This document shows, one piece after another, positions 1 to 12,243 of a stretch of 64,000 bases of DNA; the stretch's first letter is position 1; every line of letters starts with the position of its first letter. Made by a program: the position numbers and the translations under genes. The notes below the pieces were generated by a model. The model was not told where the DNA came from and did no database searches. It saw only the letters and a list, made by a program, of their open reading frames with translations. The stretch is from Apostichopus japonicus (lineage: Eukaryota; Echinodermata; Holothuroidea; Aspidochirotida; Stichopodidae): positions 31,368,101 to 31,432,100 of the forward strand of contig NC_092563.1 in assembly GCF_037975245.1 (NCBI RefSeq). The letters are read 5' to 3'.

Positions 1-3000
1 TTGTCTTATTAATAACTAGCCAAATTTTGTACAAAATAACAATTCCCTGTGTCCAGAAGGTTATTGAGTCAGAACTGTTCCATAATGTAACTGTTACTAG
101 AGCAGAGGGCACCAAACTAAAAGTTACCATCCTCCAAAAATATACATAACACAAACATTTGATAAGCCTTCTATCCCCTCCTTGCATATAAGCCATTGTG
201 TTAAGTCTATTTATATCCATAAGTAGTACCAAGTTGACTAAATGTTGCACAACGCAGTGTTAAAGATCTGAGCTCTGTATTGGCCCAACATATATTGGAG
301 AGAAGTGTAAGTATGTGGGAATACGCATTATTTACCTCCTTGGCTTCCCACAGCTCCTTTGGTTGAGGGTTGGACACCCCTCACAGTTTCTAACAAAAGT
401 TTAACTTTCACTTACTATTCAGTGCTCACAATAATTACTCGTGTGTGCGACACTTCATGTTTCAAAATGTTTATCTTCACCTTTGCGTGGCAGATGAAAA
501 GCTCTATCAGGTAAAAATGTATTTCAGTTGTATTACTTTTAAGATTGATTATCTCGACGGCAATTACCCTGTATTTTAATAGTTGTTTGAAGGCCTCGAA
601 ACAGAGAGTTATCTAGGAGCAGACACAACAGAGGCTAGGCTAGTAGATTGTGGTTATAGCAGTGCTCAAGTTACGTTCGCTGTTCCAACGACGGAACAAG
701 TTACTGTATAGGAACTTATTTTACTTCTACTGCATGTATCATTAGATTTTATGTTAACTAAGTAATTAATGGGCATCGCGGATGGCAGATGACCCTATGA
801 GATGTTTATTGTTTGTATATGTTAACATGTTAAAGTTATACTCAGATTGGCACGTGTATTGTAAGCTTTGGAGCCTATCGGGTTAAATTACACTTAGGCT
901 GTATGTGTTAGTGACTGCAGAGGTGTTCGTTAATAGCGCCCTCGGATAGTCCTCACCAAGGCATTGTATTTAAATGGCCGCGCCCATGTGTCGTTAAATG
1001 TAGTTGTTGTACACATAGTAGTGTAGGCGTTGGTACTGACTTGTATCCCACTCGACGTTAGTTAATTGCTTCAGTGATGTATAGGATGAGTTGAATTAAA
1101 CCAAATGTTTATTTAATTCTTGAGTTGCCATTTATATTAAGGGGAAATCCCCATATGTTTGGTGTTACATTTGGAAGCAGAGATAAGGGTTATATGATAG
1201 TGAGACCCCCAGTGGTGTTCCATTTAAAACATTTTATACCATACCTATGTCAAGGGGTAAACTGCACATGCATTGTTTGTATTTTTCAGTTATCCTTTTG
1301 TTCAAAGAACTTTGCTTAGATAGGTCTAAAATTAATTGTTATTGTTCTGTGGCCAGGTTATTTTTAGCTCACTCATCCAACTTAAAGGAGCTTTCCAATT
1401 TTATTCTATTAAATTAAAGGAGTGTTACCTTCGATGAATGGTGAAGCTATACTGCTTCTTATTTCTTAAGAAACTATTCTAGTGGTTTTCTTATTTTCTT
1501 CTTTCACATTTAGAGCTCGCTAGAGAGGAGCGAATAATATACTGCTCACTCCAATACCAGTCATTTGACTCAGTCATTTGTGTCACCTCATCTCCCCCCA
1601 TCGGCGTCACCACACCGACAACCTTACCACCCCCGGCTTTACACATATTAAATTAAATCACATAAACTTGATACCATGGGACTCTATTATCTCAAATACG
1701 AGTAACATCTGTAGTAATGTATTCCAAAGTTATGGAATGAAGAAAGAAACAACTAGATGGGATGTAAACTTTTCGTATGATCTGGTTAATGGGGTGGTAT
1801 ATTTACCTTTATCTCCATAGTATTTAACTACACTAGAACTGTATCCACCCACTGGTTTTTCACTCTTAAAGATTTGATTGATCAATACAGGACAACACCA
1901 AATTCTCAGTTTAGTTCCACTTAAAAATTAACATGTATGTTTAAATTTTGAAATCATTACAATTGGTAAAGCTGTAACGACTTGCAACTTTAAATAGCAC
2001 TTGCTATGGTAGGGAGATTTATCAGCCTCAATTGAATAGATGGCTGCATCAATAAAATGTTCAATGTTGTATAAAAGGCAAGATGAATCAAGAATTATTG
2101 GGCCCAAAATGGGATGCGAAAACGAATTGAAATTGACAGTGAAGTAATACTGTATATGAAAGGTTATGAGATGATTAAATAATGGCTGATTTACAGTAGA
2201 TTTATTTTTGTAAAGCAGTCCATTGTTTTCTTCATTCGTAGAGTGTAAAGTCATGTGAGGTTTATTCGGTAATCGCAAAACTTTCCAAGCTATAGAGTAC
2301 TATAGTTGTGACCAAATTAGCATATCTTAAAGAGAAAGTTTTTCTCTTTGTACCAACAGATGGATAGATCTACAGGCTGATACAGCAAAGAATATGCTCT
2401 AATTAGAAATGCCAGGCAAGATTATCACACATTTTACAGTGAGGTGAATACGATCAGCAACCAAACTGTTCATGCTGTAGTGGTATTGCTCCTTGTTGAG
2501 CTTATCGATAAAAAGCTTGCAGAGAAGCCAATGCCAAGCAAAGCCATAGTGTGTCCTGTAAATCGCGAAGTAGATTCACACGTCTGGTGTATATCCTCTG
2601 GGACAGAGCACATCTTTCCATGGAATTATAAGGTTGCTGGGAATGGTTGTTGGATTGGTACAGTGATATAGTATTTGCTCCACAAAAATACAGAGCAGTA
2701 ACATATAGTTAACTAGTTCCAGGATATGTTACACGGTTACACCATTTAAAAGAAAGAGGAAATTACTATCAGCTTCAAGCAGACAGAACCAAGAGATGGT
2801 TAACCAGTCTTCATGGGAAGTCTTCTACATATTCAACGTTATAAATGGACTCATCCTTTTGCAATGTACCTCTTGCAATGTTTTAGTTCGGTCACATTGT
2901 GGCACCACATATTTTTGTAAGTATTAGAGAACATTTGCAGCTGCTTGTCAAGAACATGAAACTCGTCTATGCAAATGAAGTGGTGATGCTTAAGTAGCCA

Positions 3001-5100
3001 AAGTGTTGAGGTTACTGGATATCTTGCTGCCTTACTTTTAACTGTTCTAAAATGCATTTCTCATGTTTTAAGATGTTTTAATTTAGTATTCCAAGCAAGA
3101 TCAGCAAGCCATAGTACAGTAATTTTCAACAACCACTACAGAGATAATTGTGCAGGACTAAGGGCATTTGTTAAGCAGATTACTATTATATAAATCTTTC
3201 AAACTGTTATCCGTCAAAATCTCCAGGGGTATGCGGCATTGTCTCTGAACCGCAGTTTCACAAATCTACCAGTGGCGTTCAGGGGTTATGCTATGCAATA
3301 AGTTTACAATATGAGGCCTGACCTAATTACTGCAAGCTTGTGGTCTTTTACTACACCAAGAACCAGTTTACTCTTTTAACAAAATTAAATTACTTCCCCC
3401 AAAAATTGGGAGGAGTGAATACAGCAAAGGCACATGCAACTAGCACCAATGTCATGGTAACCTTCTATTGCAGCCCAATGAAACAAACTGTAAAACCACA
3501 AAATTTGTTATTATAGGTCTGAAATTGTGCAATCCAGGGGTATTGTGTATTATTTTGTCCCTCCAAGCACGGAAACTGCATGATATTGTGGTAATTGGCA
3601 TTGGTTACAGTATTAGATACAGCATATACTGGTAAGATAAATACTGGATGTATAAGTTAGTTCCCAGGATGTTTCTCGTGTATGTGAGAGGTCAGTAAAT
3701 TTAGGTTATAAAATAGTACAAGTATCCTGGTTTATGTGAAATAAATCTTGTAAAAAATATAAAATAGAGTGAAAATGCAATCAACTGCTTGAATATGATT
3801 GTACACTTTTTATTGCGTCTCGTCTTCTAATATCATGCTTATCTCCTCTACTGTGTGTGTTTGGTAATAAACCAAATTTCTGGGTAGACGTTTAAATAAA
3901 ACAAATCAACAATTTTTGATGAATTTTAAGCAATCGCATCCACTGCCTATATTTCTTGTTATGTTTTGGGTCAGCTATACAGTATACTCTACAGTAGGGT
4001 ACATAAAGGGACACTTTCTATTGTATTCCTGATCATCTCCAAATTTCTCTTTTAAAAAAAGAATTTTTTTTTTTTTTTGTAGCAGTATTTCTATGACCAG
4101 TGAAAAAAAAAATTAAACATACAGTGAACAGTTGCTCCTGCACATGCTTTAATACATTACTAAATTTATGTTCTGGTGCCATTCATGTTATATTCACTGT
4201 AAATTTTAGTTTAAAATTGCCAGTATACCATTAGTTCCTGAGCCATATTATTTTTGCTTACAAGTCTGGCTTTGAGTGTGTAGTATTTGTCAAAAAGATA
4301 AAGTAGGAGGGGCTGCTTATCATCATTCCCTGAACAGACTATACCCAATATGTTAACTGTAATGGTTACATATCAAAATGTCTAGGGGATTTGCCGAAGT
4401 GCTGAAAACGTTCAATTAATTCCATGGTTACACCAGGGATGCTAGAGATGGACAAACAACTTTAGAGCTTTCTTTAAAGTTTGGTTCGTGCCGACATTAA
4501 TATTGTTTTTGGTCCAATACTTATACCTAATTAGCACTCAAACGGACTATGGTACCAGATTGTACCTGTACGTTGTCTGCTAGGTTCATACGATGTCAAA
4601 AGGCTAGAACATGCACTGTAATACTGTTATCAGCCGTCAGTAGGTATATCCCACACTAATCTCATATCAGTCTTTGTTTCTAATTTTATAACAGGAGTGA
4701 TTTTCCATATGTTATTTATAGGAAATTGCAGGAATTATTTGAATCTTCAATGAAAACTATGCGTAGGTAGTCTTGTTTGCGTGGAGATTGAGATGTGTAA
4801 GCGTTACACAAATATTAACATATGCTTTCTTTATTCTTGTGGAAAGCCGCTTTCACTTTCATATAAGATAAGCCTATGGTACATGCAGTAGCATGGCCAG
4901 GATTTTTTTTAGTGGGTGTGTGGGGGGAGGGGAGGAAGGGGGCGCTGGGGGACTTGACCATTTCCAGGGAGGGCGTCTTGTTACTGTCTGAGTGGAGCGC
5001 CACCATGATTGTCGCGCAGCGTACAGGAAAGTTTTCCCAACATCCTTTATTTTGATATGGTCATCAAATAGTTTAGAAAAATAGAAGAAAAAATCTGATA
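1..5100. other. Unassigned AT-rich sequence, no supported gene
   Basis: No open frame in this stretch shows a family motif, a convincing exon boundary pair or a coding-like composition. The longest frames (about 116 residues on the minus strand at 1928-2278, 75 on the plus strand at 2444-2671, 63 on the minus strand at 4815-5006) are short and unrecognised. Homopolymer runs occur near 4060-4110. Introns, UTRs or old transposon remains could lie here, but the sequence does not show it. Confidence 0.5.
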
Positions 5101-5103
5101 CTT

Positions 5104-6361
5104 TGGATTGTTAGTAATTTATTTTATGATGCTGTGAAGGAAGAAAATTCATTAACAAATTTTATTTGAAACGCATGCCATATACCTGTCCAGAAACTAA
5201 AAAGAAAAATTCAAACTCATAGAATGCACCGTGCCTGGCTCTAAGCAATGCCATATAAGTCTAGTCCTCGTTGTATCTACAGAAGTTGTTTCTCCAATTT
5301 AAATCGAAAGCTTTACCTTTCAATAAATATTTGGATCTTTAGTAAAAATATTCTTCTGTCTGCAGATTTTATTGATGACTGTACTTCCTTCTCTTTTAGA
5401 GAAATTCCATCAGCTCTTGTTAACCTACAACACACCAAAACAACATCTCAATCATATGTCAAAGTTTCACTGAAGTACATTCCATGTGAACATTTTTTAA
5501 AAGCCTCACATTTCGATATTGACATACTTACAAGTGTCTTGCAAAAGGTACAAATAAACACGCCATAATCAAGGTTTAAATGTGATGGTGTGTTAACACC
5601 TCAAGACTGCTTCAAAATCCTGCTTCAATATCATTCCAGCCTGCCAGATTTACAGAACATTTGGTTTTCAAAGACTACACATTAAGTCATTTCAATATTG
5701 ATAACATTCTATGATAGTGGAAGTAGCAAAGTAAAACAAAATGTTTGGCGGTGGACTTGGTGGGGAGTGGAAAGTCTTTCTTACATTACTTTGTTAGCCG
5801 TTGCCTAGGATCGTTTACATTTTTTTTTTCAAAATAACAGCAAAGTTTCATCATCTTTGTTCGTGTTGAAACTTAATACAGTAAATTCATATCATGTAAG
5901 GTGTGTGGTGATCAGACCTATGGAATATTACAAGGAAGACTTTAGCAAACTAACTTCAAGTCATAGGGATTTAAAACATATCTCACAGTCAATACTTGCT
6001 GAATATTAAAAACAAATAGAGATGTTCCTTATTTCCATATAAGCCATTTTTCGCTGCATCCCATGGTCAGCATGAACCAGCAGCTTAAAATTATTATGAT
6101 ATCCTGTGTCGACTTTGAAGTTGCAGCCATGCACTTATTGCAATAAAGTGAAGCATTTCTGCTGTGGTGTTCTCATTCTGCATTCCTCAAATTGTGCCAA
6201 ATTTAAGCCATCTTTTCTGACAAGAGAATGAACATAAATAAGTCCAGATAATTGTTTCATAAATTGCAAGTGGAAGTTTTTACAGGGCAGTTCCCTATTT
6301 GGTGTCAATACTTAGTGTACATGTTGTTTAATATTCATGTCAGTTTAGTTAATTTAGCTAC
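5104..6361 (+). repeat. 1.26-kb dispersed direct repeat, copy 1
   Basis: This block matches 45,278-46,564 in the same orientation over its whole length, from ATGCTGTGAAGGAAGAAAAT near 5130 to TTCATGTCAGTTTAGT near 6340, at roughly 90% identity by eye with small indels. A 106-codon frame (5248-5568) is open in both copies, but most differences between the copies change the amino acid, so protein-level selection is not evident and it is more likely a non-coding or decayed repeat. Copy 1 ends abruptly at about 6361 where unrelated sequence leads into a (TA)n tract. The family is not recognised; it could be an internal piece of an old transposon or a segmental duplication. Confidence 0.8.
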
Positions 6362-6522
6362 CGGTAATCCCGACGAGGATCCTTTATATTCATGGAGCAT
6401 AACTTGAAACTATCAGTTGCCTGACGATCGCGAAAACGCGTGAAACTCCGAGTTACAACTACTAGTGTTCCTCTGGTCTCAACTAGTATCAACACATTTT
6501 CCGCTCTGTCCATATATCTATA

Positions 6523-6523
<1 letters not shown>

Positions 6524-6599
<76 letters not shown>
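6524..6599. repeat. (TA)n microsatellite
   Basis: Uninterrupted TA dinucleotide tract of about 75 bp after a short TATATC lead. It abuts the palindromic array that starts at about 6600. The minus-strand frame that crosses it encodes only Tyr-Ile repeats and is not a gene. Confidence 0.95.
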
Positions 6600-6601
<2 letters not shown>

Positions 6602-6955
6602 TAAGTAAAATAAATCGATGATATGTAGAATGAAACTGGTATATGTCGATTTAAATTGACATATACCAGTTTCATTCTACATATCATCGATTTAAATCGA
6701 CATATACCAGTTTACTTCGACATATCATCGATTTATTTTACTTATCATCGATTTAAATCGATGATAAGTAAAATAAATCGATGATATGTAGAATGAAACT
6801 GGTATATGTCGATTTAAATCGATGATATGTAGAATGAAACTGGTATATGTCGATTTAAATCGGTAGAAGTCAATTCCAGCTGCTGGAAACTGGTATAAGT
6901 CGAAGGAAACTGGTATATGTCGATTTAAATCGGTATAAGTCGATCTCCCATGATT
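6600..6955. repeat. Nested palindrome array built on CGATTTAAATCG
   Basis: Short modules (AAACTGGTATATGTCG, TGATATGTAGAATGAAAC, TAAGTAAAATAAATCGATGA) recur in both orientations, separated by the self-complementary core CGATTTAAATCG. The segment 6720-6789 is a perfect 70-bp palindrome with its centre at 6754/6755. Further inverted copies flank it on both sides. It can fold into cruciforms and lies directly beside a (TA)n tract. It could be a decayed foldback element or a replication-generated inverted-repeat cluster. Confidence 0.9.
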
Positions 6956-7621
6956 TGAGACTGATGGCCCGCCATAAAGATGCCGTAGTTTACATGTTCG
7001 AATTGTAACAATATATTTTGAGTAATTGCAAAGACAGGGTTTAAAATTATTTTCAATTCTTCTAAATATACTCATCTGTCACATTAGAACGAACATTTCA
7101 ATACCTATTGCATAGCAAAGACGCTTACTTTTCATTAAAGTTGATGTTGGAATGTCAAGTCCAAACTGTGAAAAAGGTGTTCGACTAGAGTAAACAGCAT
7201 ATATGAAAGACATTCTTTATCTCGCGAATCATTAAACAATGAATTAGAAAATGAATAAGAATTTGGAAAGACATCTTATCTACGGTGCATTCAAACAGAA
7301 TAAATAAATTATTATTTTGTCAAGTGTTTTGACAGACGCCTTGTGGTGACATTAAGCATTTCGTTAATGACTGGTTATACGACGCACAGTGAGGAACTCG
7401 GTAAGTGCTATGAGGCATTTTAAGTACCAATTGAACATTATACACTTTAAATTCACAATTGTCAAATAGTTGACCATAGTTCATAGTCACTATGATTTGA
7501 TGCTAGCGAAGATGAATCACCTGACTCACCACTGCTGCCACCACATAAGAAACTCAAATCAGCATATTATGTCAGTTATAGTACAACAAGTTAGATTTGC
7601 TGCTCAATGCAGGAAGCAAAT

Positions 7622-7869
7622 TGTATGTATGTATGTATATGTGATCTTCCCGCAAGCAGGAACTCGCGAAAGAAGCCATGGAGGCTTGTAGACTCGCAAG
7701 CTGACCGAAGCCAATCTCTCGGCACACATCCATTTAACGTCCATGTCAGGAAGTTGTTATTGAACAACACCCTTGCCAGACGACACACATTGCTGTCGGC
7801 GGGGAATCGAACCGGGTATCTCATGACTGGGAGACGCCGGCGTTAACCACTCGGCTATACACTCCGCCT
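7622..7869 (-). mobile_element. tRNA-derived SINE, copy 1
   Basis: Read on the minus strand, the element begins at about 7869 with a tRNA-like head. An A-box-like TAGCCGAGTGG (complement of 7847-7857) is followed by a canonical B box GGTTCGATTCC (complement of 7803-7813) at normal tRNA spacing, the internal promoter of RNA polymerase III. A roughly 170-bp non-tRNA body follows and ends in a short (CATA)n tail at 7622-7640. A second, more diverged copy lies at 16,437-16,653 in the same orientation and shares CGCAAGCTGACCGAAG and TTTAACGTCCATG in the body. This pattern of tRNA head, body and simple-repeat tail is that of a SINE. A free tRNA gene is unlikely because the acceptor stem is not closed. 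Confidence 0.82.
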
Positions 7870-7926
7870 GAATTTAAGAATTTAAGAAATTAAGAATTTA
7901 AGAATTAAAGAAATTAAAGAATTTGG
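7870..7926. repeat. Tandem TTTAAGAA-type repeat
   Basis: Seven or so degenerate units of AATTTAAG / AAATTAAG lie directly at the 5' head side of the SINE. It is a low-complexity A/T and G-strand-biased minisatellite. Confidence 0.85.
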
Positions 7927-7929
7927 AAT

Positions 7930-10200
7930 TTTGATTTCACCATTGTTCAAAATTAATGGTCTCCATCATCAAAAAAATGATGGAGGCCCATTTCTTCCTA
8001 GTGGGCCTCTGGCTATCTGCAGAAAAATATCTACTTGGCTAGGTAATGTAGCCGAAGTGTTCAAATTATTAAAGAAAGCACACAGTGTGTACAGTACTTC
8101 ATTACCAGTGAGCTAAAAATGCATTAAAATATTGAGTTTTGCCTGTCTTTCTGATACCACAGATAAGGTTTTTGAAGGGTTTTTGCCAGAGGAATAGAGG
8201 GTGGCTTTTTCCCATGATGGGAGTGTGCACACTTCCCCTTGGAGAGAATTTTGTCCATATAACAATACAATAGTATGACTCGCCATAAAAAAGACTTAAC
8301 TTTGTGGAACATGCCCAAGGGTGACATGCAAAATGTCATTCCTGTGTTGTGTTGAACCGCTATTAAAGATAATTGTGAGCAATCCCGTTGTAAACTGGGC
8401 CTCGCAACAATGACAGTGTTCATGCTGTCGTTTGTACAAAACATTTAAAGTTAATTTATTGTAGGTTAATACCCACAAAGTAAAAGCCTTTTCTGTCTAC
8501 AGGAAATACGCAGTGCCATATCAAAAACTCCAAAAGGGAACAATACTGTGAAGTCTGTGACATCACCTGCTGTAAGATCCCTTGGGACCTTTATCGAAAA
8601 GAAGTAGGGTAGGTCATGCTAAAGTTACCTGTTCGTCACTTTTAATCCGTTTAGTCGATATGTTTATCCGTCCATCAATGCGTCCATCCATGAGGTCAAA
8701 GGTCATGCATGATCTTATTGTGTAATTTTTACCTTATTTAATATTTAAATTGCAATAGCTTGTAGAGTAGTATGTAAGTATAGCTTGCCATAGTTGTGGC
8801 ATAATTGTACGGTAAACCAATTTATAAGGACATCAAAATGTAATTTTAGAAAATATTTGCATTTGCAAATTCCCTCAAAAGTAAAAAAGACATTTATGGA
8901 TTTTCACCTTATTGGCTTAATATAATCACCAAAATGTGAAGAATAAGATGGTTATTTTTTTTTTACATCAGATGCCATCTATGGCTCAAATTTAAAACAT
9001 TAAATTGAAATATTTATAGTACCTCCAAATCCAAAACTTATGTGTAAGCTGTTCATTGGGTGATTTTTAAGTTGTTCCTAACAGAGCAACAGGGCAGTTC
9101 ACTCTTGAGTTGAGTATGGTTGGAAGAACCTTTGCCAATCAGAGCACACCGTTCTGACAGCCTAAAAGTAGCAGGCCGGACATCAATAGCAAAACTTCCT
9201 GTTTAGTTTGGTTGTAGTGCAATAATAAAAGGTTTTTTGGCCCTTGGGTACTCAGAATTCACCTTTCTGACACATTTGTTAGGTAGGTTTGACAAGTTAA
9301 TCGAACAATAAAGAAATGCCCCATCTAGACTGCATAAGGGGTAGGTATTAAAGACAAATGTATTTCTACATTGGAATCAGGCAGATTAATTTTTATTCTT
9401 AGGGTCCTATTTATTTATTCTTTAGGGGATGGAGTTTTCAAAATTTTCTAATGAGAGTAGGTGTCCTCAACTTTGAGAATTTTTTTATAACTTTAGATTG
9501 TGAATTTAATATCATGGGATGGTGCATAAGATTCAAGGGGTGGGGTGCTTGTCTTGATGGGATTTTGAAGAGGTAAAAAATACAAATCTGCCTAGCATCG
9601 GACAAATCCAGGGTGTTGTTGTGAAATGGGGTTGCAGAAAGGTTTGTCTAGGGAGAGTAGGTTCCTCATCCCTCGTTGAGAAATTTACGATGTTCTTTGG
9701 CGGGGAGTGAGTGTGAAGAGGTTAAACAATATATTTCTGCCAAGTATCCTGCGGTTCTTTAATTTTCTGTGGGGGGGGGGATGTTTTGGGTTCTCGGTTC
9801 AGTAAATGTGTTCAGTATTTTTGTGACACTTTTTTACCACTTTGAATAGTCGCTTCCCTTAAAAATGTAGTATTAAGAGGTTGGCATGTAGTCAATATGA
9901 ATATTCTTAGCGAAGAACAAGTATAAGATGTTTGTTTTGGGGAGATGTTTTGTTTTTAAATGGCAGGATTCAACACGTTTAAATAAAATTCCTCTTAGAT
10001 TATGAAATGATGAATAAGAAAATGTTAATATTAATCTATAAAAGTACCTTGCAATAGTACCACAAATATTCCAAACCATGTATATAGAATACGTGTTTCC
10101 TTGCATATCGTGTTAGCATTGTAGCTTTTAATGACAATAGTTCAGTTTTTACACTCAAACACAGTTGAGAAACTCAAAAGTGTCTGTTTTATTTGTGATA
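7930..10200. other. Unassigned sequence, no supported gene
   Basis: Short frames only (up to 106 residues on the minus strand at 8124-8444), with no recognisable domain. A small hairpin-forming pair GAGGCCCA...TGGGCCTC lies near 7983-8010, and there is a G10 run near 9771. GAGGTCAAAGGTCAT at 8691 belongs to a word type that recurs elsewhere in the window. Confidence 0.45.
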
Positions 10201-10201
10201 T

Positions 10202-10410
10202 TTAAGTCTGACCGTTTATATGGTCAGGTTGATCATTATTTAAGTCATTTTGACCATGGAAATCATAAATAATTCTGACCATTGCATAATGGTCAATAAT
10301 CCTGACCATTGTACTAAGGTCAAATTTGACCATACTTGGATCGGTGCATATTAAGCAAATGAGATGGTCAAAAATTGACCATACTTTGGTCAGATCTAAC
10401 CATTGTAAAT
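10202..10410. repeat. Degenerate TGACCAT / ATGGTCA motif cluster
   Basis: At least ten occurrences of TGACCAT, GACCATT or their complement ATGGTCA/TGGTCA lie within about 200 bp in both orientations, with variable spacing of 10-30 bp. A 79-codon minus-strand frame crosses the cluster but only reflects the repeats. The arrangement resembles the palindromic-motif arrays at 32.6-33.9 kb (TTTACCG type) and 29.7-29.9 kb (GGTTAAT type), although the motif differs. Confidence 0.75.
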
Positions 10411-10440
10411 TTAGAGTGAACAATACTATTGCAATTACCA

Positions 10441-12130
10441 TAACAAAAGAATATTAAGTACGTTGTTTAAACTTGTGTTTTGCCCTACCAACAAGAACAC
10501 TTTACATAAGTACTAGATGGTTGCTTAATCTTTTAATAGTAATATTTTATTTTGTTTTCTTTAACGATGTATGTTATATGTTATTAATATACCTTAAGGC
10601 GAAATTAATAACAGATTCAACTTTGCGAAGATGATGTTAACCAAAACTGTATGTTTTGTATTATCTCAACAGTTATTATTTTTTCTTAAATTGCATGAGT
10701 ACCCTTAGATGATATTCAACGTCCATGTTCCTAGATAATTAGTACCTCATTGTAAACATGTTAATGTGGTCATACACGTCCTGTTTTCTGTATGTGTTTG
10801 TGATAAAGTCGTATGTGGTTTAGACTAAGTAGAAAAGTCAGTTTAATTAATGAGCATTCCAAATAGGTTGATATGGTCTTTCATCAAACATAAAATTGGT
10901 AAAAACATACATCATGGACAACTTCCTCTCGCAGCATTTCCTTTTTAAAGATGAAGTTATATGTCATTATGTTAATATTTGGTTGTGATAAACAATATAA
11001 TTAATTAAATGAAAAGAAATGTAATAACAATTGATAAAATAAAGTTTACATCCGGCCAAAATGGGTTCCATTCAATCAGCCATATCTAGGGTTGATGAAG
11101 AGATTTCGAGATGGAGTTTTAACTAACAATGACCAATTATATTCTCTTCAATGTAATAAAGCGAAACACTGTCTACCACCTCAGTATTCCTCAATACGAT
11201 AAAATGGACATATCCTCTACACCTACAATTAGCAAATAACACAATGACGAATTGCAGAAGGATATAACTGTTGTACATGGTGATCCTTGATATAATTGAT
11301 ACACAAAAACACCCATAAATAACGCTAAAGGAAGGAACTCCAATGGTGTTATTTTTAAAGTCAAGTGAATTACTGTCCGTTCATTGATTAAAAAAACCCC
11401 GGTTGTGTTTCGCAAAAAAAAGTTAATACTTCAAAGGTTCGAGTAAAAAGGGGATACATTGCAAGTTAACACTACGTAGATGTTCCTCTGGTCAACCTTG
11501 AGGCAGACAAGTTCTCATGAGTGACAGGGTGAGTCCATAAAATGACATAATATGATGACGTCATTGTCACATAATTGACAAGATACAACATACACACATA
11601 CATTTTATCAGTTAATTGTCCCTTCTGAAATGGATGATGTTTAAGCCTCACAAAAACAACTCTAGTTATTCGATTCATTAATAAAGAACGATGAACAACA
11701 CGTGTTAGCTACCCAGTTAATCAACCTATACCGGCTACACTAAGCACAGTAGAGCATCGCGTTCCGTTTAATCAATACTCACACATAATATCTAGTGGAT
11801 TCTCAAGCCATACTGCCGTTTCCTTTGGGTATACGAAATTAATAAATATCATCGAATGTGGATATACAGGAACCACCGATCATTCTGCTCACCTACCCAC
11901 TCATGTTCCCTACAAGCCACACTCCTCCTTGCATGCCAAATGTAGCTCTCTTTATTTGAAACAAACAATTCAACTCGTTGCAAAAATCTAATGGACATAT
12001 CACTTGTCAAGCTTCACAGTTGTAGTGTGATTGATCAAACTAACACATGTGAGCAAATGAAAATTAATTACATTGCAATAACATCATTTACATAGCAGTG
12101 CAGTATAAGGAAAAAGACAACATTTCGATT
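10441..12130. other. Unassigned AT-rich sequence downstream of the 12.2-kb gene
   Basis: No recognisable coding region. Short frames at 11,191-11,415 and 11,472-11,678 on the minus strand show no family motif. The segment next to 12,130 is the likely 3' flank of the minus-strand gene at 12,244-13,254. Confidence 0.45.
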
Positions 12131-12133
12131 GTT

Positions 12134-12139
12134 TTTATT
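12134..12139 (-). terminator. Candidate polyadenylation signal AATAAA
   Basis: The plus-strand TTTATT reads AATAAA on the minus strand, 105-110 bp downstream of the stop codon of the 336-residue gene. This is a normal distance for a short metazoan 3' UTR. The motif is common by chance in AT-rich DNA, so support is positional only. Confidence 0.45.
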
Positions 12140-12243
12140 TTTTAACGTTCATGATGTAGCTCCAACGTAAGTAGTAAAGTGCTTTATGATTTAAAAAAAA
12201 AACAACAGCTTGCAAGGTGCATCGAAGGTACTTGCACCTACTT

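Noticed and set aside
966-973. TATTTAAA promoter before a GC-rich stretch
   Set aside because: A TATA-like word in AT-rich DNA with no downstream gene.
2444-2671. 75-codon frame with an apolar start
   Set aside because: GTG start, no recognised domain, no splice or polyadenylation context; left unassigned.
7591-7846. Three overlapping frames of 73-79 codons
   Set aside because: They lie across the tRNA-derived SINE and its tail.
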